Source: Saccoglossus kowalevskii
Lineage: Eukaryota > Hemichordata > Enteropneusta > Harrimaniidae
NCBI RefSeq assembly: GCF_000003605.2
Contig: NW_003155739.1
Span: forward strand, 486,234 to 507,964
Length of the DNA stretch: 21,731 bases
Reading direction: 5' to 3'
Below, piece by piece: positions 1 through 10,400 of the stretch (positions are counted from its first letter, which is position 1; each line of letters begins with the position of its first letter). The translations under genes and the position numbers were made by a program. The notes beneath the pieces were generated by a model. That model ran no database searches. It was given only the letters and a program-made list of their open reading frames with translations, and had not been told where the DNA came from.

Positions 1-27
1 CCCTCTCTCCCTCTCCCTCTCCCTCCC
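1..27. repeat. Pyrimidine simple repeat (CCCTCT-type)
   Basis: A CT-rich run at the window edge, probably the end of a longer simple repeat. Confidence 0.85.
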
Positions 28-1010
28 AGTAAGTGATGAAGTCCCGAAGCAACAGTGAACTTATTTGAATTTCTAACAACATAAATTAATTTCAAAGCCC
101 TCTGATATTGCTTTTTTGGTGAAAGAAGGGGAGCTACCATGTGCGCAATCATTGGTTTCTTGGGAACTGGTCTTGCCTAACAAAATTATATACATAAGTC
201 TAGAGATGCTACTTACCCCGCATTAATGAAATGAAACACATTTGGATGTTATGTGCTTCTAATAAAGTAATTACAGTATTACATATATGTAATTACGTAT
301 CCTATTCTCATTACCAGTTTACCATGTATTTCTTCGCAAATCCAAAGTAAAGTTGGATAAGTTATTTAATGATTTCCCTTATTACGATTTGTTTACATGG
401 ATACATTTCATTTAATTGACCAAGGAAATATTGGGTTGATGGTCAATTTACAAATTGTTATTAAACAAAATTATACTATGTATATACTGGAAATGCACTT
501 GTAATGGAAACAGTAGGAAATTAAAAATAATGTTAACCTACTGAACTTGAAGTTATGATAGCGAAATATTGCTTTTACTATACTTCCTGTATTAGTTTAG
601 GGTTTACTTGTGCTGTTTTTTTCATCAACCAAGTCTCGAATTTAAGTCACAAATAAAGAAAAGTAGTCCCGATTATTTGTTGAAAACCTAAATATAGATC
701 AGGGTTAGGGTGTGACTACAGAGAGGTAACGATTTTTGCCGAACAGTTACTGGAGTGCTTTCTATCCAATTTCAGACCTCTTTTAATTGATATATTACAT
801 TAAAAAATAAAATTGTTTTTGAAATTTGTTTTCGAAAGACGATTAAACACGAATGAGATTGCGATTACTTGTCAAATTAAGTGCATCAGCGTTTTCTCGC
901 GGAAAATAATATAAGCGTTTTACAATTGTATGGTTTTGTTTGGAAAAAAATACCAACAGACAGAATTAGTCAATTATTTGAGTCTCATTTGCGCCAGCTT
1001 CTATTGTGTG
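28..1010. other. AT-rich non-coding stretch
   Basis: No ORF with a recognisable motif, no tRNA-like fold and no inverted-repeat element was seen. Confidence 0.6.
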
Positions 1011-1016
1011 CTGTTA

Positions 1017-1260
1017 TTGCTTGCCAACTTCATGGCGCCTACCACAATCACGCCCTTTGACCTGACCTATAATCAGCGTTCCCTTAACAGGGAATTCTGC
1101 GTTGTCATCATCCCAAATAGTATTTTGCGAATGACAAGCGCCACATAACGGCGTGAGCATGAAACGGTTGTCACTTCCAAGACACATGGGGCCGGGAACA
1201 GCCTCTGGTAGTTCTAGCGCTGAGATATGTCTATCCTCGGGGGGCGGACATCCGGGCAAT
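1017..1260 (-). other. HNH-like coding-looking segment
   Basis: A minus-strand open stretch in a GC-rich island reads HISALELPEAVPGPMCLGSD, then NRFMLTPLCGACHSQN, then FPVKGTLIIGQVKGRD. The H...DN...PLCxxCH layout resembles the zinc-binding core of HNH nuclease-like proteins. The stretch is preceded by TAG (an acceptor-like GGCGGTAG) and has no convincing ATG, so it could be an internal exon or a decayed fragment. The family is not recognised with certainty and no partner exon was found. Confidence 0.3.
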
Positions 1261-1454
1261 TTCTACCGCCTGGCAACCCTCGCGGTGAAAACAAAGACCA
1301 AAAACTCGCAGAAAACGGTACTTTGGGATGTTTGTTGAGACTCCCCTGAACAGTGTAACAAGATTAGTCCTACATGTGTAACATATATACATTTGGTTGT
1401 TCAGGATTACTTCAAAGTTGAGTTTGTGTTGTTTTCTCGAGTTTTCACCGGCTC

Positions 1455-1560
1455 CACCGGCGTTCCACAGCAGCGCGCACAAAACCAATAGAAATACGTG
1501 GTACAGTGGCGCGCGTCTTAGCAACGTAGAACGTCTGTGACGTAGCTCCGCCCCCGAGGA
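1455..1560. promoter_or_regulatory. CpG-rich cluster of promoter-type motifs
   Basis: Within about 100 bp of otherwise AT-rich DNA there are a CCAAT box (AACCAATAG near 1486), an RFX X-box-like half (TTAGCAACG near 1519), a CRE-like TGACGTAG near 1538 and a GC box (CTCCGCCCCC near 1547). This looks like a TATA-less promoter whose direction is unclear. The HNH-like segment lies 200 bp away on the minus side. No first exon could be defined. Confidence 0.35.
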
Positions 1561-1700
1561 TATCATAACCTCGTTATTACAGTTGTTAGCATATTGTGTA
1601 CACGCAGTGCTCATGCTTTGACCTGTATTCCACAACGCATGAGGTCGATTGAAGTTTACGTTTTATGCAACATAACTTTCAGCACCATCAATGAGGTCTG

Positions 1701-1724
1701 TCAATCAATCAATCAATCAATCAA
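1701..1724. repeat. (TCAA)n microsatellite
   Basis: Six uninterrupted TCAA units. Confidence 0.95.
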
Positions 1725-2743
1725 TTCGTTCTTTTCCATAAACTTTGCTGTATATTCTTCAAATGAATTTCGACAGTACATACATGCATCTATAGCAGAC
1801 GACTATGGAAATCGAGCTGGTACAATTAATTATTAAATTCTATATTTAATTCAGTACACGCAATTATGTTTGTAAATTGCTTGTTATTTTGTATCATTCA
1901 TTTTCATTCTATTACGCCGGGAATATTAATTATACAATTAGCATAAATTAGTCAAACCTCATCGGATTTCAATGATTGCGTCTGATTGCTTCGAATCCGT
2001 TTATATTAATAGTGTAATTTGCATAAATTGTACAATCTTAGTAGATCCACGTATATACATACGACTCCCGTGTGTTTTCGCGATCCAATAGCGTTACATT
2101 TGATTGTACTTCTGCATGGAGTACACTTGTATGTGAGTTTAGAATCAAAAGGTCGTTATACCGCTGATTATTTGGCAGAAGTATTTTGTGTCCGTGTGTA
2201 CGGGAGAATTTTGTAGCCTCGGAATCAAAATATTGTTTTTATAAGATTTTTTGGATGATGACAAAATACGGAAACGACAAAAGGTCGAAGCCCGTTGTAT
2301 GTGGGATTGATTATATAGAAGATACGTATAATTGGACAAGAGTTTGAAGACCGATTCCGAAATAGTCATCAATCAGCATGATTTCATTTCTAGAATCATC
2401 TACGAATCAGATTGTGCATCTCAAAACGCGTAGTTATATTGGCCACCATAAAATCCTGTCTTATTAACGTCCTTTGTTTATTTAGCTATTTTTTTTTTAT
2501 TTAATTTTAAATATTTTTTATATTTATTTCATGGTAAAGTGACCTGATGTTATTGTCAAAAAAATGTGTGTTGATAATAGTTTGTATAATCATAGATGAT
2601 ATATCAACTGACATGTTTTTTGTTAACTTTCCATGTAGTACTACACTGATCAATGAGAAAAGATGATACTACTTTCCTATTTGGGATAAATTTGTCCATA
2701 ATATGTCTAGAATGGGTAAACCGTGTTCTGAATTCCCCAGACA

Positions 2744-2780
2744 AATAAAGTAATTCATTTACGTAATTCAAAAAAAAAAA
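2744..2780 (+). mobile_element. Retroposed 3' end: AATAAA plus a poly(A) run
   Basis: AATAAA at 2744-2749 is followed about 20 bp later by A12 (2769-2780), the arrangement of a polyadenylated transcript copied back into the genome. The upstream 250 bp is AT-rich with no recognisable coding. The element's start and identity are unknown. Confidence 0.35.
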
Positions 2781-2808
2781 CGCTGACCAAATTTGGCTGT
2801 GCTAAGCA

Positions 2809-2823
2809 GAAGAAGAAGAAGAA
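2809..2823. repeat. (GAA)n microsatellite
   Basis: Five GAA units shortly after the poly(A) run at 2769-2780. Confidence 0.9.
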
Positions 2824-3975
2824 GCTACGCATATATTAGGCTATTCGATAGACGTTGTATAGGCCTCTGGAACATGACGGTTGGTCATCGGCTCATCCAT
2901 GTTTATCGCATTCATGCATCGTGTAACAAATATTCCAGGACTTTGAATAGTATATTTCATTTGAAAACTCGTGCAGAATTGTTGACAGAACACACTGAAT
3001 GTCCACAAAAGCACGAGAATTTCCCTAAATATATATCTATAGATGGTTGGGGTGGTGGGCTGTAATTCACATATCCTTATGCCTGCGATCTTACCGTTTA
3101 ACATCGTTTCTGGTTTGACCGCGTTACTTGACGACCGCGACGGCTACGGCTTGTCGTGCCATAATTTGGCAGTGACGTAAATAAACATATGTTTCCACAA
3201 CCCCATTAAATATGCTATGCCAATCAATTATCAATTATCAATGATTAATAAATGGTATTACAAAACATGTATATTTTATGTACGGAATGTCGTTCTTGCC
3301 ATTTTCCAATCTGTTACGTCGTTTAAAGTGTAACGTCGCCATTATAACAGCATGTATATTAACAGGGATTATGCACGACCCCTTGATGTCACCCATCCGG
3401 GCACTTTCTAGGGGTATTGTTACTTGCTAGTGATAATGTACAATATCTGACGTCTAAGAAGTTGCCATAATTACTGACTATTTCACTGTGAAAAGCAAGT
3501 TTATTCATAAAGTTTTTCACACAGTTTTAATCAATATTCCAAGTTACGTTGGTATTAATTCATCGCTTTTAGGGATGCATAAAAACATGCTCACGTAACA
3601 CGTAACAATTATTGTATTGATATTTCCTGTCAATTATTTCAAGATATGAATTTTGAAAAAAAAATGCTCCTTGGATAAACAAACACGAATATAAAATGAC
3701 ATTAGTTCATAAGTTATTGGGAATATCACAGCATATCATTAAATTTCGTAGAACAAGGATGATATGCACTGAGTGTGTAACGTGAAATTACTGAGACAAA
3801 CTTACATCACTCCATTGTTACCACCAAACTTTTAACTTGATACACTTTGCAGATCAACATGTTGAATGGTTTTGAACCCGCGTTTTGTCTTGACTTTGAT
3901 GTTGGTTAAACAAGTATAAAGCTCCAAGTCGGTGAAAGGTTAAAGTCCATACAAATGATTCATAGTTGACCAGTT

Positions 3976-4144
3976 TTAAAGCGGGAGGGTCGTCACCTGC
4001 GCACGCGCGGGAATTGAGTCCCAGGCGACGATAACAACACACGCTAAAAACTCAAAAGCTCATGCTCATGTAGACGCTTGTTTGTAAACAATGACACGCT
4101 ATGGCCATCTGACGTATGCGCAGGTGACGACTCCCCCGCTTTAA
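3976..4144. mobile_element. MITE family 1, copy 1 (TTAA-flanked)
   Basis: The element is bounded by TTAA at 3976-3979 and 4141-4144. Its terminal inverted repeats are AGCGGGAGGGTCGTCACCTG and its inverted counterpart (CAGGTGACGACTCCCCCGCT), extending to about 29 bp. The 169-bp copy has no coding capacity. The interior shares the TTGTTTACAAACAA palindrome and flanking sequence with the copies at 6922 and 20073, but in the opposite orientation. The TTAA target duplication suggests piggyBac-like mobilisation; no transposase is present. It lies about 240 bp downstream of the gene A stop. Confidence 0.85.
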
Positions 4145-4285
4145 GGGATCACTCAGTTGAAAATTAAGATGAAATTGTTGGATTTTATGGAATACATACA
4201 TAGTTATAGGGAAAATAACAAAATACTGAAAATAAACAAATATTTGTTGCCGTGCAGATGTGAGGTTCGACGTCAAATACTATTT

Positions 4286-4382
4286 CAGTTCATTGTTATT
4301 TACAAAGTATCATACACTACTAAGTCTGAATATATTAAAAACACTACTACGAAGAAGACAACGTCACATATCACCACTCGGG
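4286..4382 (-). other. Gene A probable 3' UTR, conserved with gene B
   Basis: Sequence just downstream of the stop matches 18246-18387 in gene B: CATTGTTATTTACAAAGTAT, ACACTACTACGAAGAAG, and CGTCACATATCACCACTCGG on the plus strand. Gene B has about 38 extra bases in the middle. No canonical AATAAA lies close by on the minus strand in either copy, so the polyadenylation site was not placed. Confidence 0.6.
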
Positions 4383-4484
4383 TCAGGGTTCATAGACGTA
4401 GGTTCTACATTGAGAGTCTTCTCCCAAAGCGTCACGTGGTATGGATTCGTCGATTGGCATCATGTCTTTCTTGCTGTCACGTAC
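4383..4484 (-). CDS. Gene A exon 10: terminal exon with CRTYVYEP stop
   Basis: It encodes residues 383-415 and [23 protein letters not shown], then [13 protein letters not shown]. The I-P-x-x-x-L-G...C-R-T pattern matches the C-terminal end of animal DPEP proteins before their GPI tail. The acceptor is TTTGTAG, phase 0. The exon was confirmed by its near-identical copy in gene B (29 of 33 residues). The stop follows CRTYVYEP directly, so no GPI signal is encoded. Confidence 0.93.
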   Translation of the reverse strand, partial: VRDSKKDMMPIDESIPRDALGEDSQCRTYVYEP

Positions 4485-7400
4485 CTACAAATAAAATAGA
4501 CCATATTTACTACGACATTAAAGTCACCATTCTTATGGGTTGCGCCCTCTAGTTTAGGGTAATTATTATAAACATATATCACAGAAATATCATAAACTCA
4601 TTATTTACTAATTGTGTAGTAGTGGAAACTTAACAATGTTTTAACCTTTGAGACACATCCCTGGTAATCACGTGATCGTGCCAACGGCTGCAGTCATTGG
4701 TTGATCACTTATTTACCCCGCCATACCATAGAGTTCTATTGGAACTATGTGAGATTTCGTAATAGAAGTTAACAACCAGGCGCTACCTTGTCTGACTGGG
4801 TGAGAAATAAAGCCGGACTTATGTATATTCTTTTTGGTCGGACCTAGTGTCTTTACAGTGTCAAATATTTCTACCAAGCGAGTCCCAAAATACTAGCCTC
4901 CCTTCGTAGCAACGTCATAAATAAAAGTGTTTCATTGCTAGACGGCGCGAATATTGAAAATGTTGTGACAATGTTATACGATTCCGATATCAGACATCTC
5001 TGGACTCACCTCTTCGGCTTTAGAGAATGCCCTTAGTAAATTATTCCCTAATAACTTTTTGACGTCATCATCAGACCAGCCGCGTCCAATCAATATAGAA
5101 ATTAAGTCTGGGAACGTGGACACATCTTCCAGTCCATCTGGTAAACTGTAATTAAACACGCCCGGGGTCATTAGGAGAGAAAAACGATTCCTAAACTTGA
5201 TAATTTCTTGTCATATATGAACGACACAAGGAAAAGGGGGTGTCTTAGATAGAAAGAAAACTGGGAAAATACATGAATCATACATACGTAGTGACGCCGT
5301 CATAGTCAGAACCAATACCAACACAGTCAATTCCACATACATCTCGTAAATGTTCAATGTGATCTATAATATAATGTGGTATATAATATAACATGAAACT
5401 ACATTGATTTAAAGGGATTCACAAGCTTAAAGGGCGACAGTCGTCGTGCCGCGTTCTGTTCGGTATGGGACTCGTACTCATAGCGACGCATACAACGCGT
5501 GTAAAATACATTGTTTATTTACATGAAATTCAAACACGCGACAGACATGGTAAATCTATTAATAGAGATGATATATGGATCTCAAAGCATACATCCAACA
5601 GTTGTTTTGAAAAGCAAAAGCGAGATTTTCCCGTAATATATTATTAAAACAAATTATATCTGCAACATAATATTACACGCCTGCAAAATAATATAAAATA
5701 CCTGCAACATAGTATAGCATACCTACAACATAATATTACATACTTGCAACATAATATAACATACCTGCAACATAGTATAGCATGCCTACAACATAGTATA
5801 ACATACCTGCAACATAATATAACATACCTGCAACATCTTTAATATTGCACGTGGTTATGTTTTTCGGAAGGCAACACACATATTCATCATAAAAATTTAC
5901 CATCACAACTCCGCCATTGTCTTTCTGTAATATATATGGTTTTAAATCATCAATATTTAACTTATTGTACAGTTCCATGGATGATACGAGAAAATCAACG
6001 CAGAGATTACATAACAAGGCTGCAAGACTTGTTTTTGGTCCTTGGTTCACGTGCACGTCGTAGACCCAACCCCTTTCGATTTTAAATTGACAACCAATAT
6101 ACATTTAATAGAAAAAAGAAAGCTGCTTTGTTAGAGATATCAACTTTGCGGGCGCTGTTGTGAATAATACTAGTATTATTATGAGGCCCATTATTCTTTT
6201 TGAAAATGAAAACACATTTTTCTGTTAACATTGAATTAATCGAAACTCTGTTTGTTTACACATTTGTGTGTGTGATTAAAAAAAGACCCACAATTTAAAA
6301 AAATGCATATAATATGATCAATTCGAACGGAACACGCCTGTTGCAAGGGTCATTCACTGAGTTGAACATTCTGGATGAATGTTATATCATGATTAAAGCG
6401 GCAATTGCTGTAATTTTGGACATTTTTTTAGTTTAAATATAACTATATAAAGATGACCAAATCATACCGAAATATTGTCTTAGGCACAATACACAATGCT
6501 AAGGTCAGATAAAATGCGATGTAAAAATCAAGGGTCGAGCAGCCGCCATTTTGTTGAAATCAGACACGTGACAGGAACCGTTGAAAATTATGACAAACGG
6601 TGCACACTATGATCGGAAATGACACACGAAATCATCAGTGAAAGACCTTCTGATAGAGGCTTAGTCTCTCCGCAAGATGGCGACTCAATTGATATTTTAC
6701 TCAGTGCCCCTGGAAGTTATCATCTTGTACCGTATTTGTAGTTCGCTTGACAAAACTATATTTCAATAGACGGCGCCCTCTGGGAATGTAACCCTGTGGC
6801 CATCTTAATTCCCTTGCAAGTGATTTAATGTACAACGTCGTTATATAACGTTATATAGTTTTATTTAAAAAGATAGTTACAGCTATTGCCGCTTTCAATT
6901 TGCCGAGAGTTTGACGATGATTTAAAGCGGGGGAGTCGTCACCTGCGCATGCGTCAGATAGCTATAACGTGTCATTGTTTACAAACAAGCGTCTACCCTT
7001 CCCTCGCGTGCGCAGGTGACGACCCTCTCGATTTAATAACATGAGATTCTCACCACTAGTTCCAATACGTCATCCGGAACGTTTCTACTGTGGTTACATA
7101 GTGCATATGCCGAAGAATGGCTGAATATTACAGGCGCCTCGGTCACTTCCAATGCGTCACGCATCGTATCGAATGAGACATGTGAAAGATCAATGAGCAT
7201 GCCGAGTCTGTTCATTTCTCGGATGACTTGCTGAAACAGACATAGTAAACATAGTAAAGATAACACGGATGCAATGCCACTCACAATGTCAATGTCCCAC
7301 AATTTCACGTTGTAATCTTTGGGATCACCCGTTACACTCGTACTTAGAATTGCAAACAGCCCCTTGTTTATTTGTTGTTGTTTTCTTAATAAAAGAAAAT

Positions 7401-10400
7401 GTTATGGGAGTGTATAAATGCAAACGTGACGTGACACCGACAAAAACAACGTGAGTTACATACAGTGTTTGTATACACGTAATTTGAATATACACTGTGT
7501 AATGCTACCACATCCCTTTAGAATGTATCACTTTCTGTAAAATACACTTTTTTTTTAAAATTAGGCTGAACGATTCAATATGAACATTAAAAGTCGGACA
7601 AATATGTACAACCGCATTTTGGTAGGGGTTATCAGACTGGAAAAGACCTAGCACTTACCGAACACGCATAATTTACGAGCGGAAATTACGAAGGAGGTAC
7701 TACGCATTTCATGAAGGAATGAAACTGTTTTATGAACAATCATAAAAAATTGGTCAGAGATGTCATTATTGTCTTTTTTTAACCTTTCGTCTTTTTTGGG
7801 GGAAAATAACAAACAAATATACTAGTAGGTGAAAAACTGGTTAAAGGGAGGTTGTCGTCGTCGCGCAGCGCGCGGTTGGAATATACCGAGCACGACACTT
7901 CACAGAGACTACTCGTTTGGTACCTTTCCCCAGTCAGTGAGTCCGAAGAATTGTTCATCCTCTTCTTTCCAGTTATCAGCCCTGTTGGTACATAGAACAT
8001 GAATATATTACTGTAGAACACGTTGAAATAGCTGCATGCAATTTTAGCGGATTTGACTCTTGACATGAATTAACAAAATCTTAATTTAGCTTTAGTGTTG
8101 ACCATTTCCCTGTTAGAATAGACTTTTTGTTAAATTAGCTGCACCTTGAATTAGCGAAATTACAGATTAGCTGAATTAACTTGAAATTCCACGATTATAT
8201 TGTCTCTTCATTTACTGTAAATAGACAGTACGCTGTGTTACCAAGCAATGGAATGCCTCTTCGACTAAAAACAGCCTTTGAATTTAATTTGCTTAAAATA
8301 ATCAAATGATTGGAAGTTTTTAAAAAAACGATAGGAAATAATTAATTGCCAATAATTGATATTCATATTTATCTATGTAAAAGTACTGTTTTAATATTGT
8401 TTATGTATAAATGAACATAATATGATGTTATTACTAGGGTATCTTGGCTGCGCAACGGTCGATGCGATGGCGTACTGTCTGAGTGCATACTTTGGGGTAT
8501 CCTCGTAATAACATTATTTTTATTATTATCATTATTATTATACATCTTTTCCTTCCAAGGATACATCATGGGAATGCCAAAATCCAAAAAGTTTAGAACA
8601 GATTTAGCGAACTTCTTTGTGTGGAGTCCGGTCAAACCCTGGGTGATGCAATGTTTGTTTTTATTACGTGCGTAATCGTTTCATACTTGGAATTCGCGTT
8701 TCATAATACGGTAGAATGAAAATACCGATTACAATATCGCAAAATTACGACACGCTGTAATTTATGGTGTTACGGTAACAGATGTATAATAAAATGATTT
8801 ATGATACATAAATAATATTTTTTTTCTGGCATTTCACTGTTTACTGTTCATTGTTATAAATTGTCATGAAAGATTATTTGTGTAGTTGAATCATGTAAAA
8901 TATTACAAATAAAATTAAAACACACAACGCCGTATTCCCTGCATTGTCATAGTCATGTCATTTGAAAAGTCGAATAAGAACGAGGCTTGTATACAATTCC
9001 AATCTAGCCATACACAGTCGTGATATCGAGTGACGTCCCCAAATCTTACCATGGAGTGTTACAACTATGAGTTATTGTCATGTATCGAGTGCCTAATTCA
9101 TAGAGCATGCGCAGAACACCCAACTGGCTGTCCATTCCATGTCCACCCTCTACACCAATCAAACTTCCGATTTTACCAGCTGCGAATGCGTCCAATATTC
9201 CTGCATATATTTAACACAGGGAAAAATTATAGATAAAATATATACGATGTTTCACACAAAAATATTTTAGTAAACTCGAGATAGTATGACTCCTCCTACC
9301 TTGGGCCGTGGTTACGAATTCAAACGTATCTGGGTACTGCTCTGTGAATCGTTTGATGACGTCAATCTGTTCAATTGTATGACGTAATGCATCTTTATAT
9401 TGAGCATCACAGCTCATGTATGCAGCCCAGAACTTAAAGTAGAAAAAAAACATTATATATACATAGGTCGCTCAAAATACAAGTGTGTGAGTAAACCACT
9501 GGATACGTTTAAACTGTTCTGAGTCATTCTTCATTTTTCTGATTAAAACAGGTCAGGGTTACTCTCCCCATAGTGGTTATATTGGCTCTTACACCAACGT
9601 ACTTAGTTTCAGCTCAGACCAATAATTTATTAGTGGTCCGGGGTTTAACACTCTTAAATCATTAACGCTTTAAGTATTTACTGTCGCTAGACAAATTAAA
9701 TAAATGGTGGGTAAACTTTATTCAGCACGTATATATGGCCTTTTTCATTAGGGGAAATAGTAAATTAATACTGAAGCAGCATAGAATAGTATGATATAGG
9801 ACAGTCGTGCAACTATCTTGGAAATACACTCGACTGATACTGATTGAACCGTAGATAAAGGGCGGTGGCCGTCGCGCCACGCATGTGCGAGATATGGGTC
9901 TCATACTAGTATATGAGCAAAAATGGCGACGTTGAATGGTGCTCAGAACAACGAGTACAAACTGAGAGGTTACCAAGCTTTAACTATGTAAAATCTTATG
10001 TGATTGGTCACTGGCGGTAATTAGTTCACATAACGCCCAGGTCAAAACTCGTACATGTGATTTTCATTAGAAGAGTGCATTGGATTGTGGGAAAATCTAT
10101 GTTTATTAACACAAATGCCGCACATGCGCGGCACGACGGCTACAGCCCTTTAAGGTACTCGTTTACAACAGTATGCTGACAAGCGCAATGTGAATGATGA
10201 GGTTATTTGTCTGGTGACGCCGCTTTCCTTTTATGTTTCATATTATTAATTTTATTCAGTGTGGTAAATGAAATTTATAATATCCACATTTACCAAAGAT
10301 TCTATGTAAAATTGTACACATTGTAAGCTTGAAATTGGTGTGTGTGTTTTGTTTAGGAGCGGGAGGGGTCGCCTTAAACCTAAAAGAACGTTCTAGTCAC

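Larger units (their letters stand above)
1572..3975. other. Non-coding stretch downstream of gene A
   Basis: It contains the microsatellites and the poly(A) end listed separately. Short open stretches on both strands have no family motif and AT-rich, low-complexity composition. It may include the gene A 3' UTR end on the minus strand. Confidence 0.5.

Noticed and set aside
1231-1635. 134-codon minus-strand ORF with a signal-peptide-like LYHVFLLVLCALLW
   Set aside because: It runs through the promoter-motif cluster, and the sequence after the hydrophobic run has no family likeness. The hydrophobic stretch is probably accidental.
4157-4552. Plus-strand ORF with a conserved-looking peptide, similar to one at 18256-18495
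   Set aside because: The similarity arises because both are antisense to exon 10 and the 3' UTR of the two dipeptidase copies. The minus strand gives the real protein with splice sites and stop.
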